Source of the DNA: Cytobacillus firmus DS1
GTDB lineage: Bacteria; Bacillota; Bacilli; Bacillales; Cytobacillaceae
Assembly (NCBI RefSeq): GCF_000565285.1
Contig: NZ_APVL01000006.1
Location: 186,001-250,000 of the forward strand
DNA length: 64,000 nucleotides
Reading direction: 5' to 3'
Shown here piece by piece: positions 8,957 through 18,436 of the stretch (position 1 is the first letter of the stretch; each line of letters begins with the position of its first letter). Position numbers and translations under genes: made by a program. The notes below the pieces were generated by a model. The model did not search any database. It was not told the DNA's origin and was given only the letters and a program-made list of their open reading frames with translations.

Positions 8957-10255
8957 CTATTCTATAACGCGTACAACACGGCCGTTAAACTTAGTTTTCC
9001 AATAGCCGCTGGACATATTTGCAATCGCAACACCCGTAGAGCTTTGAGAACCAATAAATTTACCGCCGCCGAGATAAATGCCTACATGACCGTCCCTTTT
9101 GTAGGTATCAAAGAAAACAAGATCTCCCACTCTCATCTCGCTTGATGAAACCTGGCGTCCGGCAAATTTAAGAGAATCTGTGCTTGCCCCGACACTGATC
9201 CCTGCCTGGGAGAATGCCCAGTGAACAAAGCCTGAGCAATCGAATCTTCCATTGGCGATATCATAAGCATTTCTTCCGCCGCCAAACACATAAACAGAAT
9301 TACCGATATATTTATTACCTGCTGTTGTAACAATGCTAATTGCGCTTCCGCCATTGACGCTTGGCTTTGGAGCAGAAGTGCTGGAGCCTTTTGTTTTCTG
9401 GGCAGCAGGCTTTTGCGTATTGGCAGCAGCTGTGCCTGATGGTGCTGATGTTACTGACTGGGCTGCCGGTGCTGCCGGTGCTGTCTGTGCCGCAATGCTT
9501 TGTTCGATTTGAGCAATCAAAGATGCATATTTGACATCTTCACTCTGCAGCTTTGCCTTTTTATCAGCAATAGAATTTTCCTTTTCTTTTAACTGCTTGA
9601 TTAATGAGCTATTTTGCTGTTTTTGCTCTCCCATAGAAGCCTGCATGCCTTTTAATTCAGTCATCATGCTTGTTAATCCTGCTAGCTCTTCTTCCACTGC
9701 AGCCTTCTTTTCTTCAAAAGCTTTTTTATCCTGTTCCTGTTCTTCCAATAATTGTTTGTCCGCCTGAACAAATGTAGTTACTGCTCCGACACGGTCAACG
9801 AAATCACTGAAACTGGAAGCCCCAAGAAGAACATCCAGGTATGCAACTGTTCCGCCGCTTTCCTGAAAAGATTGTGCACGCTGTTTCAGGATAGCACTTC
9901 TCTTTTCAATTCTTTCCTCGATGACCGCCATTTCCGCCTTCAATTGATCTACTTCGGCTTTGGTGCTGGCAATATTAGTTTCCGTTTCTGCTATTAATTT
10001 ATTATTATCTTCAATTGCTTTTTCAACTTTAGCAATTTTAGCATTTAACTCAGCAATTTCTTTTAGTACACTTACCAGTTCCTTATCAGCTTCGGCCAGT
10101 GTAGCCTGCAAGTTGGAACGCTGCTGCTGGATTTGGCTTTTCTGATTTTCGAGCTTATTAATTGATTCAGCATTTACACCCGGGATTGAAAAAGCACTTC
10201 CAAGCCCAAGAATAATTGTCGTATTTAAAACGAGGAGTCTTTTTTTCAAAGTCAT
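8957..10255 (-). CDS. secreted coiled-coil NlpC/P60 peptidoglycan endopeptidase (CwlO/PcsB-like)
   Basis: A 432-residue secreted protein. Signal peptide: KKRLLVLNTTIILGLGSAFS. Residues about 30-255 are a long coiled coil rich in Q, E, K and A, as in CwlO and PcsB. A low-complexity Ala/Pro/Ser/Thr linker follows, then a C-terminal NlpC/P60 domain with the catalytic cysteine in FDCSGFVHWAFSQ and the histidine in DGHVGIYLGG. These DL-endopeptidases cut peptidoglycan stem peptides for lateral growth, activated by the FtsEX complex. Start: a TTG at 10249 lies a better distance (7 bases) from GCAGGG than the ATG at 10255. I see no c-di-AMP-type leader upstream. Confidence 0.9.
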   Translation of the reverse strand: MTLKKRLLVLNTTIILGLGSAFSIPGVNAESINKLENQKSQIQQQRSNLQATLAEADKELVSVLKEIAELNAKIAKVEKAIEDNNKLIAETETNIASTKAEVDQLKAEMAVIEERIEKRSAILKQRAQSFQESGGTVAYLDVLLGASSFSDFVDRVGAVTTFVQADKQLLEEQEQDKKAFEEKKAAVEEELAGLTSMMTELKGMQASMGEQKQQNSSLIKQLKEKENSIADKKAKLQSEDVKYASLIAQIEQSIAAQTAPAAPAAQSVTSAPSGTAAANTQKPAAQKTKGSSTSAPKPSVNGGSAISIVTTAGNKYIGNSVYVFGGGRNAYDIANGRFDCSGFVHWAFSQAGISVGASTDSLKFAGRQVSSSEMRVGDLVFFDTYKRDGHVGIYLGGGKFIGSQSSTGVAIANMSSGYWKTKFNGRVVRVIE

Positions 10256-10525
10256 TACCCTGCTTTCTAATATGTACTCGGTCTATTAAAATGCCGTATA
10301 TAAAACTATTTATCTATGTATATTTTTTCAGGTTTAGTCTCTAGTAAATTTGTCTTTCCATGGAGGATTATACCATTCTAATTTGACAGACTTGTTAGAG
10401 TAATATTACAAAAATATTTCAAACGTGACATTAAACCCCTTTTTTCGCCATTCTTTTATGACATAATTCCCTATTTTACACAGTGAAGATATCCAACGAG
10501 AGTTGTGTGCAGGATACCAGAAAAA
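10256..10525. other. intergenic region without recognised gene
   Basis: About 270 AT-rich bases between the NlpC/P60 start and the DUF2294 terminator. It must hold the promoter of the NlpC/P60 gene, but I cannot assign hexamers confidently. No small reading frame with a ribosome site, no T-box and no recognisable riboswitch was seen. Confidence 0.5.
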
Positions 10526-10573
10526 TAAAAAAGACCGGAATCCAGAATTTATCTTCCAGATTTCAGTCTTTTT
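10526..10573 (-). terminator. rho-independent terminator of the DUF2294 gene
   Basis: AAAAAGAC and GTCTTTTT form the base of an imperfect hairpin that reaches into the stop codon of the DUF2294 gene. T-runs flank it on both sides. Confidence 0.7.
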
Positions 10574-10931
10574 ATTCCATAAACTTGCTTTGAATATCCT
10601 GATCGAATACAAATACTGACATTCCAAAATCCCGTTCTATGTCAATATCCACAAAAAGGTCTATAAGCCGCGCCTGCAAAAAATCCTCCATCTCTGCCGG
10701 CCGGTTTTTTTTGTACATTTCCTTGACCATCTCTGTTCTGGCAGCGCGAAGCATTTGCTTCCCTTCGTCTGCACTCGCTATAAACTTTTCCACAGGAGAT
10801 AAATTACCTTCCATTTCACATATAGCCCAATTTTTGCAGAAAGTAGTCCTGACCTTGCTTGGTCCTTTGCCCATATGTTTTTTTCGGAAGGAACGCACTA
10901 AGTTACTGAATTCAGCTTCATATTTGTTCAT
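10572..10931 (-). CDS. DUF2294 family protein
   Basis: About 119 residues beginning MNKYEAEFSNLVRSFRKKHM, then GKGPSKVRTTFCKNWAICEMEG, the hallmark of the DUF2294 family. The frame extends upstream to 11000, but GAGGG lies nine bases before the ATG at 10931, so the shorter form is used. DUF2294 genes recur beside formate dehydrogenase genes in Bacilli, and here the gene is divergent from fdhD. The biochemical role is unknown; the family is small, soluble and has a conserved cysteine-tryptophan pair. Association with formate or molybdenum-enzyme metabolism is inference from context. Confidence 0.82.
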   Translation of the reverse strand: MNKYEAEFSNLVRSFRKKHMGKGPSKVRTTFCKNWAICEMEGNLSPVEKFIASADEGKQMLRAARTEMVKEMYKKNRPAEMEDFLQARLIDLFVDIDIERDFGMSVFVFDQDIQSKFME

Positions 10932-11099
10932 ATTCCAGCCCTCATATACACTTATTTCATGTATAATACAAATCTGTATACACTTTAATAAGTTAATCAA
11001 TTAATACAATTATTGTCAAACTAAACAATCTAATTATCTTGTTTAACTGAAATTATATGCTAATATTTTGTTAGTCGAATGGTTTTAGGGGGAAAAATA

Positions 11100-11897
11100 A
11101 TGGATATTCAAAGCAGCAGAAAAATTGTCAGATTTCAGAATGGAGTTCTGCAGGAAGCAGAAGATTCAATTGTTTCCGAACACCCTCTCACGATTCACTT
11201 AAATGGAGAAGAGTTCGCAACAATGGTCTGCAGCCCAGAGAATATTCGGGAATTAACAATCGGCTTTTTGGCTTCTGAAGGCTTTATCAGGAGATTAGAA
11301 GAAATCAAGGATATTCAAATAGATGAAAGCAAAGGATTTGCATATGTGGAGCTGCATACCCAAACTTCTACTGCAAGCCATGAATTCCACTCCAAGCGGT
11401 TTATTGGTTCATGCTGCGGGAAGAGCAGGCAATTTTATTTTCACAATGATGCCAGGACAGCCAGAACTTCTACATCAAAGCAGACATTGTCTCCCTGCCA
11501 GTGCATCTCTTTTATGAAAGAGCTTCAGGATGGCAGTCTGACATTCCAGAAAACCGGAGGAGTACATAATGCCGCCTTATTTTCTGCAGATGAAATGATT
11601 GTCAGCAGAACAGACATTGGCCGTCATAATGCTCTTGATAAAATTCTTGGGTATTGCATTGAAAACAGGATTCCTGTAAGGGATAAAGTCATTGCATTCA
11701 GCGGCAGAATCTCTTCGGAAGTCCTGCTAAAAGCCGCCAAAATTGGAGTTGGCATCATTCTATCAAAATCAGCACCGACTGATTTAGCCATCAAGCTGGC
11801 TGAAGACTTAAATATTACAGCAGTTGGCTTTATTCGCGGCGAGGGTTTCAATGTTTATTCTCATCCGGAAAGAATCGTTTCAGGGGCGGAAGATTAG
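11100..11897 (+). CDS. fdhD: formate dehydrogenase accessory sulfurtransferase FdhD
   Basis: A 265-residue protein that transfers sulfur from a cysteine desulfurase to the molybdenum cofactor of formate dehydrogenase. Diagnostic stretches: LTIGFLASEGFI, the cysteine pair in GSCCGKSRQ at about residue 107 that stands where the family has its reactive CxxC/CC, KTGGVHNAALF, DIGRHNALDKILGYC, and SGRISSEVLLKAAKIGV. The start is set at the ATG at 11100 because AGGGGGAAAAATA precedes it; the frame opens 21 bases earlier. It is divergent from the DUF2294 gene and about 2 kb from the formate dehydrogenase catalytic gene, its obvious client. Confidence 0.95.
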   Translation: MDIQSSRKIVRFQNGVLQEAEDSIVSEHPLTIHLNGEEFATMVCSPENIRELTIGFLASEGFIRRLEEIKDIQIDESKGFAYVELHTQTSTASHEFHSKRFIGSCCGKSRQFYFHNDARTARTSTSKQTLSPCQCISFMKELQDGSLTFQKTGGVHNAALFSADEMIVSRTDIGRHNALDKILGYCIENRIPVRDKVIAFSGRISSEVLLKAAKIGVGIILSKSAPTDLAIKLAEDLNITAVGFIRGEGFNVYSHPERIVSGAED

Positions 11898-11900
11898 AAA

Positions 11901-11932
11901 AGAGGGTGTCACAATAGCAGTGGACACCCTCT
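11901..11932 (+). terminator. hairpin after fdhD
   Basis: AGAGGGTGTC and GACACCCTCT form a perfect 10-bp stem with a 12-base loop, four bases past the fdhD stop. The following T-tract is weak (AATTATT). Confidence 0.65.
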
Positions 11933-11952
11933 AATTATTCACTTAAGATTAT

Positions 11953-12276
11953 TTAATTATACAATGGAACTGGAGGGTCAATTCCTAAAACAGGCTGCCC
12001 ATCAACTGTTAACCAGATATAGTAATGATCTATTTCAGTTTTAAGAATCACTTCAATTTTTGCAATTAAATTTTCTTGCATTTCAAATGATAACCTAGCT
12101 GTTTCCTCTCCTAATGGGACATCTTTCAATCCCATAATATCAGCAATCTTTCTTGCATCTTCATATGAAACTTCGACATATTTATCATGCTCCGGTAAAT
12201 ATGCAGCTTCCGCGGTTTTAACCCCTAAAGCGGCAGTCAAAAATATTGCCATTAATATAAACCCTATCTTTTTCAT
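11953..12276 (-). CDS. small secreted protein of unknown function
   Basis: A 107-residue protein with a clear signal peptide (MKKIGFILMAIFLTAALG, cleavage near AEA-AY). The mature part of about 82 residues is acidic, with EVSYEDARKIADIMGL and a C-terminal stretch rich in Tyr, Trp and Pro. I recognise no domain. The ATG follows GGAGGGAAAAAA. It lies 19 bases downstream of the cupin/HD-GYP gene and is probably cotranscribed, so it may be an extracytoplasmic partner or effector of that signalling protein; this is inference. Confidence 0.7.
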   Translation of the reverse strand: MKKIGFILMAIFLTAALGVKTAEAAYLPEHDKYVEVSYEDARKIADIMGLKDVPLGEETARLSFEMQENLIAKIEVILKTEIDHYYIWLTVDGQPVLGIDPPVPLYN

Positions 12277-12295
12277 TTTTTTCCCTCCATTAAAA

Positions 12296-13192
12296 TTAAA
12301 TTTGATCTATCAGCTCAAGGAAAACATCAAGTATTTCAGGATGATACATACTTCCTCGGTAATTCAATAATTCTTTTTTAGCTTCTTCCTTGCTCCTGCC
12401 CTTTTTATATACTCTATCAGACGTAATAGCATCATAAGAATCAATTATAGAAATTATTGAGGCTTCGATGGAAATTGCGCTGCCTTTCAACCCAAGAGGA
12501 TATCCTTTTCCATCAAATCTTTCATGATGCTGCTCGACTACTTTGCCTGCATCGATCAAGATCGGGAGTCCAGTTTCCTCTAGTATTTGCCTTCCGAAAG
12601 TGGAATGTTTCTTCATTATCTCCCATTCCTCTGGAGTGAGTTTACTGGGTTTTTGCAATATTTCCAGTGGTATGCGCAACTTACCGACATCATGGAGAAA
12701 GGAAGCCAGATTTAAGTTTACTAGTTGCTTAGAATCTAACCCTAATGTTTTTCCAACGAGCATAGATAATTTATTAATTCTTTGACAGTGATCTCTCGTG
12801 TATCCATCTTTTTCTTCAATCGAGATTGATAACTCCATCATTTCCTTTGTTACCTTACTATAATGAAAAAACACTGGTCTTGAAGTGACATAAAGAAATT
12901 CTGTGGTATCTGCAGCTTCAAATACATGATGTTCTACTACTGGTGCCCTATAAAATGAATCACCCGTCTTTATTGTCTTGGTTTCATTTCCACTTCTAAG
13001 AATTAATTCTCCTGAAAGAACACATAAATACTCGAGCGCTTCCCATCCCTTTTGTGGCTCAATCCCCCACATTATATCTGGTTCAAGCCTATGATAAATA
13101 ACCTCTGTCCCATCCCCCGAAGCAATCAGCGAGATTTGCAACCCTTTCATGTGGACTGTTTCAATGAAACTATTTTCATTTATGATGCCCAC
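12296..13192 (-). CDS. cupin-HD-GYP domain phosphohydrolase
   Basis: A 298-residue fusion. Residues about 45-110 are a cupin barrel (VLSGELILRSGNETKTIKTGDSF followed by PVVEHHVFEA). Residues about 125-298 are an HD-GYP-type domain with the HD pair in FLHDVGKLRIP and the later HHERFDGKGYP, close to the canonical HHExxDGxGYP. HD-GYP proteins hydrolyse cyclic di-GMP or related dinucleotides. The cupin is an unusual input module and could bind a small ligand or metal. No membrane segment is present. Likely cotranscribed with the small secreted protein downstream. Enzymatic activity is inferred from intact motifs. Confidence 0.85.
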   Translation of the reverse strand: MGIINENSFIETVHMKGLQISLIASGDGTEVIYHRLEPDIMWGIEPQKGWEALEYLCVLSGELILRSGNETKTIKTGDSFYRAPVVEHHVFEAADTTEFLYVTSRPVFFHYSKVTKEMMELSISIEEKDGYTRDHCQRINKLSMLVGKTLGLDSKQLVNLNLASFLHDVGKLRIPLEILQKPSKLTPEEWEIMKKHSTFGRQILEETGLPILIDAGKVVEQHHERFDGKGYPLGLKGSAISIEASIISIIDSYDAITSDRVYKKGRSKEEAKKELLNYRGSMYHPEILDVFLELIDQI

Positions 13193-13384
13193 TTTATTAC
13201 CCTCTTTCTAATACCTTCTCAAATGATGTATGTATTGGGTTTCACCTATTTATATATCTTATATTCCAATTCTAGTACATGATTTTCCATTTTTCCACAA
13301 AATTCTGCTATTTATTTGTTTTATATGATAATATTGGCAAAATTTAAGTCTATGTACCTATTTGTATTTTATTCCATAATAAAA

Positions 13385-13412
13385 GCCAGTGACCCAAATA
13401 GCGGTCACCGGC
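13385..13412 (-). terminator. rho-independent terminator of the formate dehydrogenase operon
   Basis: GCCAGTGACC and GGTCACCGGC make a nearly perfect 10-bp stem with an 8-base loop. On the minus strand it is followed by TTTTATTATGG. Confidence 0.75.
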
Positions 13413-13418
13413 TTGCTA

Positions 13419-13985
13419 TCATTCTCTTTTGTTGGGAGGAACATCTCTTTCGTTATTTTCCATTTTGTGCAGTTTCTGATCTTCGGGAAGCTGGGTGTTC
13501 CTTTCCATTTCGCTTGTATCTTCGCCCATTCCTTTTAAGAAGGTGATCAGGAGGGTAACTGCCCGATTGACTTCCGGATCTTTCAGTGCCCTGACAAGAT
13601 CAAAGTAGCTTGTTTTTTCATCAGTATCTTTGTATTCCGCCACTCTTGCAATACCTGAATTCAATTTTAACAGCAAGGGTTCAAGCTGCTGGACATTAAT
13701 GGTACCGAGGGTTCCAACCATAAGAAGCAGGTTTTTCATTGTATTTGTAGCTTCCGGTTTATCTAATGCTTTAACAAGGACATTCAAGACTTTATCTCCC
13801 TGTCCAAACAGGCCATTCAATAATGAGAGGACTCCCCGGTCATGCATATGTCCGACTGCTGTCAGAAGCTCAAGTATGGGTTCCTTATTTTCTATGAGGG
13901 CATTCTCCACTTCTTCCAGGTCTTTTTTTCGTTTATCCTCCGGTGTCAACTCAAAACGCTTGATGTTATTAATCGCTTTAGCCAT
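13419..13985 (-). CDS. DUF1641 family protein, formate dehydrogenase partner
   Basis: A 188-residue helical protein of the DUF1641 group (YrhD/YjgD in Bacillus subtilis). The core contains [20 protein letters not shown] and a stretch of Gly/Leu-rich helices; the C-terminus is charged and rich in E, K and N. It overlaps the end of the catalytic subunit gene by eight bases, as in the yjgC-yjgD and yrhE-yrhD pairs, so it is likely a subunit or assembly partner of the formate dehydrogenase. The family's biochemical role is not firmly established. Confidence 0.85.
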   Translation of the reverse strand: MAKAINNIKRFELTPEDKRKKDLEEVENALIENKEPILELLTAVGHMHDRGVLSLLNGLFGQGDKVLNVLVKALDKPEATNTMKNLLLMVGTLGTINVQQLEPLLLKLNSGIARVAEYKDTDEKTSYFDLVRALKDPEVNRAVTLLITFLKGMGEDTSEMERNTQLPEDQKLHKMENNERDVPPNKRE

Positions 13986-16944
13986 GCTGCTTCCGCTCCT
14001 TTTTCACCAATTCTCCCGGGAAAATGTAATCTTTTCTTGCCCATTTTTTTTGGACATTTACACCTATTTGCGGCTGCGGATTGCCATAGCGGTGATTAAT
14101 TCTAGGAAGTGGATTGATGCCTTCTTCACTCAGAATTTCAAGCTTTACCTTTGTTTCCTTATATGCCGGTGTATCAGTATCCTTGTCGGCATAGCTGCTT
14201 GTTAATAAATTTATGGCCGCTTCTCCTCTGTCATTCATAGGAAGATATACTTCCTTTCCTTTAACCCTGTCAGTAATATGGCATTTAACTTTAACATTGC
14301 CATATGGTGATGTAAGACGAACAAGGGTGCCATCCTTCAAGCCCCGATCTTTGGCCAGTTCAGGTGAAACCTCGAGGAAAACTTCCGGTGTTTTTGAGCT
14401 GATTCCTTTTGACTTATATGTCATATTCCCTTCATGGAAATGCTCCAGGAGTCGGCCATTATTGACATGGATATCATATTCTGCCGGGAATTCAAGGGCA
14501 GGAGTCCAATCTACCGGAAAAAGTCTTGCCTTGCCATCCGGGAACGGGAAGCCTTCTGTATAGAGGAGCGGAGTGTCAGTTCCGTCCTCAGCGACAGGCC
14601 ATTGGAGACTATTGTACCCTTCCAATCGATCATAGGTAACGCCGGCGTATAGAGGCATAAGCTTAGCTGCTTCAGCCATTATTTCGCTTGGATGTGTATA
14701 CGTCCATCCTGCTCCAAGTCGATTCGCAACTTCAATAATAATTTGCCAATCCGGCTTTGAATCTCCAAGCGGTTCAAACGCCTGGTACAGACGCTGGATT
14801 CTTCTTTCTGTGTTCGTGAATGTTCCTTCCTTTTCCAGGCTTGGGCTTGCCGGGAGAACAACATCAGCAAACTCAGCTGTACGGGATAGGAAGATATCCT
14901 GCACGACAAAGAAATCAAGCTTCTCAAATGCTGCCTGCACGTAATTGATGTTTGAATCCACAAGCCCCATATCTTCGCCCTTCAGATACATTGCTTTCAG
15001 CTGCCCCTCATGAACTCCTTCTACCATCTCGTGATTATTCATTCCGGCTTTTTCAGGAAGTTTTACACCCCAGGCATTTTCGAATTTCTTTCTCACATCA
15101 GGATCTGACACCTTTTGATAACCAGGCAAATTATCAGGACTGCTACCGAAATCCCCTGCCCCCTGTACATTGTTATGGCCCCTTAATGGATATGCCCCTG
15201 CACCAGGCTTGGCGTAGTTGCCTGTTACTAGCAGCAGATTTGAAATGGCTGTACTTGTATCACTGCCTCCTAAATGCTGCGTGACACCCATTGCCCATAA
15301 TGCAGATACACTATTGGCTTCATGAATCATTTCTGCCATTTTAATTAGATTGCCTCTGGATATTCCGGTTGTTTCTTCTGCAAATTCGAGCGTATATTTC
15401 TCCAGGTTTGATACAAATTCCTCCAGCCCATTCACTTTCTCCTGCAGAAACTTCTCATCCGCCCATCCCTGATCTATAATGTATTTCGTAATAGCAGAAA
15501 GCCATACCATATCAGTACCGGCTCTTGGACGCACAAACAGATCCGAACGCTCTGCCATTTCGTGTTCCCTTAAGTCAGCTACGATTACTTTCTGGCCGTT
15601 AAGCTTCTGGGATCGTTTCACCCTGGTGGAAAGAACCGGGTGGGATTCTGATGTATTGGACCCGATAATTAATACTAAACCGGCATTCTTTATATCTTCA
15701 ATTGAACCGGCATCCCCGCCATATCCAACAGTTCTGAACAGTCCTACAGTCGCAGGAGTCTGACAATATCTTGAACAATTATCAATATTGTTTGTTCCTG
15801 CCACTGCCCTGCCAAGCTTCTGCATGAGATACGATTCTTCATTGGTGCATTTAGAAGAAGTAATAAAGCTTAGCGCATCCGGGCCATGCTTTTCTTTGAT
15901 TTCTGTAAATTTCCGGGCAATCAGTTCCAGAGCTTCGTCCCATTCTGCTTCACGGAATGAATCGCCTTCCCTGATTAGCGGTTTGGTTAAACGTTCCTCA
16001 CTATTTACAAAGTCCCAGCCAAATTTCCCTTTTACACATGTAGAAATGCCATTGGCTGGTGCTTCTGCCTGAGGCTCAACCTTTAATATTTCACGGCCTT
16101 TTGTCCAAACATCAAAGCTGCATCCGACACCGCAATATGTGCAGACCGTTTTGGTCTTTTTAATTTTCTCTTCCCTCATAGCAGCTTCCATATCTGATAT
16201 CGCCAGGATGGAGCCATATCCTGTTTCAACATTTTTAGTGATTTCGATCATTGGACGAAGGGTATTTTTGGCTATGCCGGTCAGAAACCCAGCTTCGCCT
16301 TCCATCCCCTTTTCCATCATGGCATTACACGGACAAACAGTGGAGCAGTGTCCACAGGAAACACAGGAGGACTCGTTAATGGGCACATCTTTATCCCAGA
16401 TAACTCTTGGTCTCTGTCTCTCCCAATCAATTGTTAAGGTTTCAGTAACCTGGACATCCTGACAGGCTTCCACACATCTGCCGCAAAGAATGCACTGATC
16501 CGGGTCATATCTGTAAAATGGATGAGATTCATCCTTTTCATATGGCTTGTGATCAAAAGGGATGCTTTGATGATTGATTTTCATCGCCTTAACCGTATTA
16601 TGTATTTCACATCCCCCGTTGTTATAATCACATACCGTACAATACAGCTCATGATTAAAGAGAATCTTATCCATGGCAATGGTCTGCGCCTGTTTTACAT
16701 CCGGTTCTACCGTATCGATTACGTCTCCCTCTTTAATTTTTGTAGAGCATGACCGCACAAGTTCTCCATTAACGGAAACAATGCAGGTATCACAGGTTTC
16801 TATTGCTCCAAGGCTTGGATGGAAGCAGACCTGTGGAATTTCGATCGAGCTGTCATTTAATAACTGCAAAACGGTTTGACCCTGTTCTGCCTTCATTTCT
16901 ATACCATTTATCTTAATATTGAGTGATGGCGGCAAATCTATCAT
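13978..16944 (-). CDS. formate dehydrogenase catalytic subunit (YrhE/YjgC type)
   Basis: A 988-residue molybdenum enzyme. Domains in order: a [2Fe-2S] ferredoxin domain (C40, C51, C54, C66), a His-Cys cluster segment ([15 protein letters not shown]), two [4Fe-4S] motifs ([14 protein letters not shown] and [15 protein letters not shown]), the [13 protein letters not shown] cluster motif, and the molybdopterin domains. [14 protein letters not shown] carries a cysteine at the site where other formate dehydrogenases use selenocysteine. It oxidises formate to CO2, probably passing electrons to NAD or a soluble acceptor. No Tat signal, so cytoplasmic. Start: ATG at 16944 lies directly on AAAGG; TTG three codons later is better spaced. 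Confidence 0.93.
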   Translation of the reverse strand: MIDLPPSLNIKINGIEMKAEQGQTVLQLLNDSSIEIPQVCFHPSLGAIETCDTCIVSVNGELVRSCSTKIKEGDVIDTVEPDVKQAQTIAMDKILFNHELYCTVCDYNNGGCEIHNTVKAMKINHQSIPFDHKPYEKDESHPFYRYDPDQCILCGRCVEACQDVQVTETLTIDWERQRPRVIWDKDVPINESSCVSCGHCSTVCPCNAMMEKGMEGEAGFLTGIAKNTLRPMIEITKNVETGYGSILAISDMEAAMREEKIKKTKTVCTYCGVGCSFDVWTKGREILKVEPQAEAPANGISTCVKGKFGWDFVNSEERLTKPLIREGDSFREAEWDEALELIARKFTEIKEKHGPDALSFITSSKCTNEESYLMQKLGRAVAGTNNIDNCSRYCQTPATVGLFRTVGYGGDAGSIEDIKNAGLVLIIGSNTSESHPVLSTRVKRSQKLNGQKVIVADLREHEMAERSDLFVRPRAGTDMVWLSAITKYIIDQGWADEKFLQEKVNGLEEFVSNLEKYTLEFAEETTGISRGNLIKMAEMIHEANSVSALWAMGVTQHLGGSDTSTAISNLLLVTGNYAKPGAGAYPLRGHNNVQGAGDFGSSPDNLPGYQKVSDPDVRKKFENAWGVKLPEKAGMNNHEMVEGVHEGQLKAMYLKGEDMGLVDSNINYVQAAFEKLDFFVVQDIFLSRTAEFADVVLPASPSLEKEGTFTNTERRIQRLYQAFEPLGDSKPDWQIIIEVANRLGAGWTYTHPSEIMAEAAKLMPLYAGVTYDRLEGYNSLQWPVAEDGTDTPLLYTEGFPFPDGKARLFPVDWTPALEFPAEYDIHVNNGRLLEHFHEGNMTYKSKGISSKTPEVFLEVSPELAKDRGLKDGTLVRLTSPYGNVKVKCHITDRVKGKEVYLPMNDRGEAAINLLTSSYADKDTDTPAYKETKVKLEILSEEGINPLPRINHRYGNPQPQIGVNVQKKWARKDYIFPGELVKKERKQHG

Positions 16945-17052
16945 CCTTTCAATGAATCAGTTTCTTTGGTTTTCAGTACCCCTGCAGGAAAAAGTTAAAC
17001 GTTTAGTTAATGATATTGGATGATTAGTCCCGTCATTCAATAAAAGACAATA

Positions 17053-17086
17053 TAAAAAAAACAGCTGAAAAATTCAGCCGTTTTTT
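17053..17086. terminator. bidirectional terminator after the TetR gene
   Basis: CAGCTGAA and TTCAGCCG pair over 8 bp (one G-U) around a 3-base loop at 17062-17080, with runs of eight A on the left and six T on the right. Confidence 0.8.
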
Positions 17087-17097
17087 CGGATTCATTA

Positions 17098-17685
17098 TTA
17101 GCATAATGATAACAAGTGAGTTCTGAGAATCCCTTTCATTTTACTTTCATTAAAAAGATCGGGCTTCATCACAGCATGGAGGGCCAGACCGTCAATCAGG
17201 GCATAGAGACGTTCCACCTCATCTCCTACATTCAAATCTGACCTGGATATACCCATTAACTTCAGGCCCTCAATGACTTTACGGATTCCTTCCTTCATTT
17301 CATCGTATACGCGGCTGCTAAATTCAGCAAGATTCGGGTCAACAAGAGCTTTAATATTAAATGCTATCCAAACTTCCATTTCCAATCTCCGTTCTTCATC
17401 TAACGGAAGCAGCTCGCCCAGCACCAGTATCATATTTTCAAAATGATCCTCTGTAAATGGTGCATTCTGAATTCTTGTTTTCACCCTTTCTGAAACTAAA
17501 TTCATGGAATAAGCCAATAACTCACTTTGATTTGAAAAGTAGTGGCGCAGTGAGCCTGCTGATAAACCAGCTTCTTCGGCTATCTTCCTGACAGAAGCCC
17601 CTTCAATGCCCTCCTTTTTAATCACCCGCCATGCTGCTTTTGCTAATACTTTTTTTTGTTTTTCATGGTCAACTTTTTTTGGCAT
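17098..17685 (-). CDS. TetR-family transcriptional regulator
   Basis: A 195-residue one-component regulator. The N-terminal DNA-binding domain contains GASVRKIAEEAGLSAGSLRHYF, the TetR/BetI-type helix-turn-helix. The remainder is the helical ligand-binding domain. The gene is divergent from the membrane protein gene at 17776, and the 90 bases between them are dominated by a 21-bp inverted repeat. Autoregulation and repression of the neighbour are therefore expected. The ligand is unknown. Confidence 0.9.
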   Translation of the reverse strand: MPKKVDHEKQKKVLAKAAWRVIKKEGIEGASVRKIAEEAGLSAGSLRHYFSNQSELLAYSMNLVSERVKTRIQNAPFTEDHFENMILVLGELLPLDEERRLEMEVWIAFNIKALVDPNLAEFSSRVYDEMKEGIRKVIEGLKLMGISRSDLNVGDEVERLYALIDGLALHAVMKPDLFNESKMKGILRTHLLSLC

Positions 17686-17704
17686 GAATATATTATAGCA
17701 CCAA

Positions 17705-17733
17705 TTGTTTTTTTAATACACTTGTGTTATATT
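17705..17733 (+). promoter_or_regulatory. candidate sigma-A promoter of the TetR-controlled membrane gene
   Basis: TTGTTT at 17705-17710 and TATATT at 17728-17733 are 17 bases apart. The left operator arm covers the spacer and most of the -10 hexamer, which fits repression by steric exclusion. Confidence 0.5.
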
Positions 17734-17760
17734 AATCTTTATAACACAAGTGTATTAAAA
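17711..17760. promoter_or_regulatory. TetR operator: perfect 21-bp inverted repeat
   Basis: The arms at 17711-17731 and 17740-17760 are exact reverse complements (the left arm begins TTTTAATACACTTGTG) around the 8-base spacer TTAATCTT. Each arm contains its own smaller dyad ACACnnGTGT, so the site may hold two TetR dimers. It sits between the divergent regulator and membrane-protein genes. Confidence 0.8.
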
Positions 17761-17775
17761 AGGGATGTGGATTAT

Positions 17776-18333
17776 ATGATCGGCTGGCTGATAATCGCCT
17801 GTGAGATTGGATTCTGGGTTTTCGTTGCTGCAGGTTTAACAGCAAGATATATTTTGAGAAAAAAAACATTAGGCAGTCTGCTTTTGCTTTGCACACCTGT
17901 GATTGATTTGGTTCTAATCGCAGCAACCACAATTGATTTGCACAGAGGGGCCGAAGCCACCATTTTTCATGGGATCGCGGCAATTTATATCGGTATAACC
18001 GTCGCATATGGAAAACAGATGGTTCTCTGGGCAGATGAGAGATTTGCCTATAAGTTCGGAAATGGCTCTATGCCGGAAAAGCCTCCAAAGTACGGCAGTG
18101 AACATGCCAGGAGAGAAAGAAACGGATGGTACAGACATCTCCTGGCATGGATTATTGGTCTGGCATTATTATTTGCAATGATCCTCTTCATAGGAAATTC
18201 AGAGCAGACAGAAAACCTCCAGGGATTAATAAAAATGTGGACATTGGTTCTTGCGATCGATTTTGCCTTCAGCTTCAGCTATACAGTTTGGCCGCGAAAA
18301 GGGAAAGCTGAAAACTCAAAAATAACTATGTAA
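17776..18333 (+). CDS. multi-pass membrane protein under TetR control
   Basis: A 185-residue protein with about four to five predicted membrane helices (residues 1-25, 30-50, 60-80, 125-145, 155-175) and a central hydrophilic loop rich in Arg, Glu and Lys. The ATG at 17776 follows AGGGATGTGGATTAT; the frame is open further upstream but that part overlaps the regulator gene. I recognise no transport family. The divergent TetR regulator suggests inducible expression, perhaps in response to a membrane-active or lipophilic compound; that is inference. Confidence 0.75.
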   Translation: MIGWLIIACEIGFWVFVAAGLTARYILRKKTLGSLLLLCTPVIDLVLIAATTIDLHRGAEATIFHGIAAIYIGITVAYGKQMVLWADERFAYKFGNGSMPEKPPKYGSEHARRERNGWYRHLLAWIIGLALLFAMILFIGNSEQTENLQGLIKMWTLVLAIDFAFSFSYTVWPRKGKAENSKITM

Positions 18334-18392
18334 TTGAGAATTGAATTGAAAGATCAATAGTTCATTATTTGTGTCCTTTATTTAACAGAAAT

Positions 18393-18431
18393 AAAAAAAC
18401 AGGAGCCTCTTTCAGAGACCTCCTGTTTTTT
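18393..18431. terminator. bidirectional terminator
   Basis: AAAAAACAGGAG pairs with CTCCTGTTTTTT, with an inner CTCT/AGAG helix around TTC. It serves the convergent genes at 17776 (+) and 18437 (-). Confidence 0.85.
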
Positions 18432-18436
18432 AGGTA

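Noticed and set aside
10256-10525. c-di-AMP riboswitch upstream of the NlpC/P60 gene
   Set aside because: Such leaders precede related genes in some bacilli, but none of the conserved motif is visible here.
11953-13192. toxin-antitoxin pair
   Set aside because: The small protein has a secretion signal and the larger one is an HD-GYP enzyme; neither fits a known toxin-antitoxin type.
16139-16462. 107-codon plus-strand frame within the formate dehydrogenase gene
   Set aside because: Antisense shadow of the cysteine-rich cluster region; no start signals.
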